Part shown: positions 15,177 to 16,732 of the stretch, piece by piece
How positions within the stretch are numbered: the stretch's first letter is position 1
How the letters are laid out: every line of letters begins with the position of its first letter
DNA from: Rickettsiales bacterium
GTDB lineage: Bacteria > Pseudomonadota > Alphaproteobacteria > Rickettsiales > UBA1997
Assembly: GCA_031255235.1 (NCBI GenBank)
Contig: JAIRSX010000037.1
Coordinates: forward strand, 1-16,732
Direction of reading: 5' to 3'
DNA length: 16,732 nucleotides
Made by a program: the position numbers and the translations under genes
The notes under the pieces: generated by a model
Told to the model about the DNA's origin: nothing
Seen by the model: the letters and a program-made list of their open reading frames with translations, nothing else
The model's database searches: none

Positions 15177-15228
15177 GTTTTTGTCTTACAAAAAATCTTA
15201 ATAATATTTTTATCTGCAAGACAAAAAC
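15177..15228. repeat. 11-bp inverted repeat in the gap upstream of the IS110 element
   Basis: GTTTTTGTCTT (15177-15187) and AAGACAAAAAC (15218-15228) are perfect complements, extended inward by CA/TG after one mismatch, with about 24 bases between. The 14,982-15,272 gap otherwise holds only the promoter/operator described and no convincing gene. The repeat could be a terminator-like hairpin, a binding site or an element end. Confidence 0.5.
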
Positions 15229-15272
15229 CTCCTTTCAATAAAAATATAGTATAAACGTACACACTATTAGTT

Positions 15273-15393
15273 CCCTGATTTTTTAAAATATATAACTGTT
15301 TTTTATCATGTTTTGTTTATTTTTGTTGGAAGAAGCCCTTATATGTTTCTTAGGATGAAAGTGATTTTACACGATAATAATTTTAAAACAGGG
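15273..15393 (+). ncRNA. Candidate bridge (guide) RNA region of the IS110 element
   Basis: CCCTG (15273-15277) plus TTTTAAAAT (15281-15289) can pair with ATTTTAAAACAGGG (15380-15393), leaving a three-base bulge and closing about 90 non-coding bases directly upstream of the transposase. In the IS110 group the bridge RNA comes from exactly this 5' region and has internal loops that pair with target and donor DNA. Inner pairing is visible (AAGAA with TTCTT around 15332-15351; GTG with CAC around 15361-15372). I cannot identify the guide loops without the element's ends, so this is by position and one long-range stem. Confidence 0.4.
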
Positions 15394-15426
15394 CAAAGAG
15401 AAGAGATGTGATAAAAAAGGAGCTAT

Positions 15427-16419
15427 ATGTTAGAAAAAAGGAGTTATGCCAATTATATTGGTATAGATGTTGGAAAATACAAACTTGATTTGTACAATAC
15501 CAAAAATAATGCTTACAACTTGATTAAAAACAAGGAAGAGGATATAAACAACTATATTGCAACAATTAGTGATATAGATAAAGGTGATACTCTTGTTGTA
15601 ATAGATCTAACAGGAGGTTATGAAAAACTTGTAGCAAACCTATTTTACAAAAGCGGTTTTACCAACATAATTCTTGCAGAAGGTTTCAAAGTAAAGAATT
15701 TTACCAAAAGTACAAAGCATAACAAAGCTAAAACAGACAAAATCGATTGTCAATCATTAATTTATTTCGCTAAATATTTTACTACACAACAAGACAATAA
15801 ATTCAACTTTTACACACCAACAGATGATGATATGCTACTCCTCACACAGTTATATTCAAGAATTGAAGATATGAAAATAACTTTGCAAAAAGAAAAAAAC
15901 AGACTTAAACAACCAAACATATCACCTGTTATGGAGGAAAGTGTCAAAAAACAAATAGAATTTTTCAAAATTGAAATTGACATTTTAAAACAAAAAATGG
16001 AAGACATAATTAAAAATAACGAAGAATTAAACATAACCTACAATACCCTTATGTCACAAAAAGGAATCAAAAACGAAATATCTTTATTTTTGCTAATAAA
16101 ATTAAGAAATGAACTTGGTAAAATTCAAAGAAAACAACTCTCCTCCATCTGTGGACTAGCACCAATACCTTTTGACAGTGGTAAAACGGTCAGAGGGCAC
16201 AGGTACACACGAGGAGGTCGAAAAGATATAAAAAGCAAACTCTATTTCTGTGTGCTTTCAATGATAAGATATAATCAACAATTCAAAAGCAAGATGGCTG
16301 AATTTGTCTCCAAAGGAAAAAACAAAAAGGTAGCACTCATTGCTCTTGCTAGGAAGTTGATAACACAACTGAATGCTATTGTAAGAAATGCGCTTCAAAA
16401 GGCAGGTTTTATAAAGTAA
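15427..16419 (+). CDS. IS110-family transposase (bridge RNA-guided DEDD recombinase type)
   Basis: The 330 residues have the two IS110 domains. The N-terminal RuvC-like DEDD domain has YIGIDVGK (D14), VVIDLTGGYE (D60) and KTDKIDCQ (D104, D107). A Lys/Glu coiled coil (about 142-200) follows, then the C-terminal Tnp domain: SSICGLAPIPFDSGK (S251 in the SG motif is the likely nucleophile), RGHRYTRGGRKDIKSKLYFC, IRYNQQF and KKVALIALARKLI. This architecture and length are those of IS110 proper, which joins DNA through a serine/DEDD composite site directed by a bridge RNA. Position 60 is usually Glu in this family, so the Asp is odd. AAAAGGAG lies 4 bases before the chosen ATG. The ORF looks intact. 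Confidence 0.9.
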   Translation: MLEKRSYANYIGIDVGKYKLDLYNTKNNAYNLIKNKEEDINNYIATISDIDKGDTLVVIDLTGGYEKLVANLFYKSGFTNIILAEGFKVKNFTKSTKHNKAKTDKIDCQSLIYFAKYFTTQQDNKFNFYTPTDDDMLLLTQLYSRIEDMKITLQKEKNRLKQPNISPVMEESVKKQIEFFKIEIDILKQKMEDIIKNNEELNITYNTLMSQKGIKNEISLFLLIKLRNELGKIQRKQLSSICGLAPIPFDSGKTVRGHRYTRGGRKDIKSKLYFCVLSMIRYNQQFKSKMAEFVSKGKNKKVALIALARKLITQLNAIVRNALQKAGFIK

Positions 16420-16428
16420 TTTTAATTC

Positions 16429-16514
16429 CCTCGAATTCGAGGTGATTAAAAAAAAATAAAATTTAATTTGGTGTAATTACACCATTTTATACCGAAACGG
16501 GAATTACCGTTTTG
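16429..16514. repeat. Three successive dyads, each centred on AATT, after the transposase
   Basis: Dyad 1 is CCTCGAATTCGAGG (16429-16442, perfect). Dyad 2 is TGGTGTAATTACACCA (16469-16484, perfect). Dyad 3 has arms CGAAACGG (16493-16500) and CCGTTTTG (16507-16514), one G:T pair, around GAATTA. The exact centre of each is AATT; centres are 41 and 27 bases apart. They begin 9 bases after the transposase stop. They may be recombinase or regulator sites, part of a 3' RNA structure, or the element's right end. Confidence 0.6.
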
Positions 16515-16555
16515 AAGAGAATGGATGGAAGGGAGTGAGTGTTTTTTTTATTTAA

Positions 16556-16583
16556 TCTTATTTTTTTTCCATGAAAAATAAGA
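16556..16583. repeat. 10-bp inverted repeat between IS110 and the edge ORF
   Basis: TCTTATTTTT (16556-16565) and AAAAATAAGA (16574-16583) are perfect complements around an 8-base loop. No T run follows in the rightward direction. It may mark an element boundary. The rest of the 265-bp gap (16,420-16,684) is low-complexity AT-rich DNA with no gene. Confidence 0.45.
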
Positions 16584-16684
16584 GGATGGAGAAGTTTTTT
16601 AAAATTTTTTGCAAAATAATAATATTTCTTTACTTTTCAGTATCTTATGACTAATACTACTATAGTAATAAATATAAATTCCTA

Positions 16685-16732
16685 ATGTCAAAATATGATT
16701 CTCTTAAAAATCTAAAGGAAGAAGACTTCAGG
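16685..16732 (+). CDS. Start of an ORF cut by the window edge, possibly an IS5-type transposase
   Basis: The ATG at 16685 opens a frame with no stop to the last base (MSKYDSLKNLKEEDFR, 16 residues). Many IS5-family (and related DDE) transposases begin with a similar short helix (x-Y-x-x-L-K-x-L-x-x-x-x-F-R) before an 'RLTGV...F' helix-turn-helix. With only 16 residues and no clear Shine-Dalgarno, this is a suggestion, and a random open stretch is possible. Confidence 0.3.
   Translation, partial: MSKYDSLKNLKEEDFR

Larger units (their letters stand above)
15273..16514 (+). mobile_element. IS110-family insertion sequence (ends approximate)
   Basis: The span runs from the foldable leader through the DEDD transposase to the last downstream dyad. 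IS110-group elements carry a non-coding 5' region with a bridge RNA, lack long terminal inverted repeats and usually leave no obvious duplication. The true ends cannot be placed from one copy; these limits mark only the structured DNA flanking the ORF. Confidence 0.45.

Noticed and set aside
14999..15262. 87-codon open frame on the minus strand with an internal AAAGGAGG
   Set aside because: It starts at GTG, is almost all Phe/Ile/Leu/Tyr/Lys as expected from AT-rich non-coding DNA, and overlaps the near-consensus promoter and operator of the next operon.
1..16732. CRISPR arrays, tRNA or rRNA genes
   Set aside because: No regularly spaced identical repeats and no tRNA/rRNA-like conserved segments were seen on either strand.

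Overview
This window is AT-rich DNA, roughly a third G+C by eye, using ordinary bacterial stop codons including TGA. Most of it (about 1-13,800) is the late structural region of a podovirus-like phage or prophage. The host is probably a Gram-negative: the phage carries an outer-membrane beta-barrel gene with a Sec signal peptide and a terminal Phe, and most genes have Shine-Dalgarno sequences. An IS110-family transposase and what may be the start of a second transposase sit at the right edge, as in IS-rich, AT-rich (for example intracellular alphaproteobacterial) genomes. The taxon cannot be fixed from the sequence.

Layout on the + strand: the C-terminal part of a very large virion protein (5' end outside the window); a 77-aa single-pass membrane protein; a podoviral portal (head-to-tail connector); a 575-aa helical virion or ejection protein; a 155-bp gap with a candidate promoter and a GC-rich structured leader; the major capsid protein; a 134-aa possible decoration protein; two tail-tube proteins of the T7 gp11/gp12 type; an intergenic T15 tract; an outer-membrane protein (a Lom-like 'moron'); then three small genes. 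The last two of these look like podoviral internal or ejection proteins. Two terminator-like hairpins close the late transcript at 13,733-13,834.

Three genes on the - strand (14,981 to 13,839) converge on those terminators. They form a compact operon behind a near-consensus sigma70 promoter whose -35 box lies inside a perfect 17-bp palindrome. The last gene resembles a small terminase subunit. The first two are unrecognised and look like an accessory module.

From about 15,240 on lies an IS110-type element: a leader that can fold and may encode the guide ('bridge') RNA, a 330-aa DEDD-type transposase with Asp where Glu is usual, and three successive dyads, each centred on AATT. A new ORF starts at 16,685 and runs off the end.

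The structural genes together describe a short-tailed phage particle: portal plus capsid form the head, the gp11/gp12-like proteins form the tail tube and nozzle, and the large protein, the 575-aa protein and the 3' small proteins are probably ejected with the DNA. The large terminase, scaffold, lysis genes, replication genes and a tail fibre are not recognisable here. The most notable points are a shared C-terminal PFKL(R)IKK tag on two virion proteins, the structured capsid leader without a Shine-Dalgarno, the poly-T tract before the outer-membrane gene, the operator-controlled reverse operon, and the IS110 flanks.
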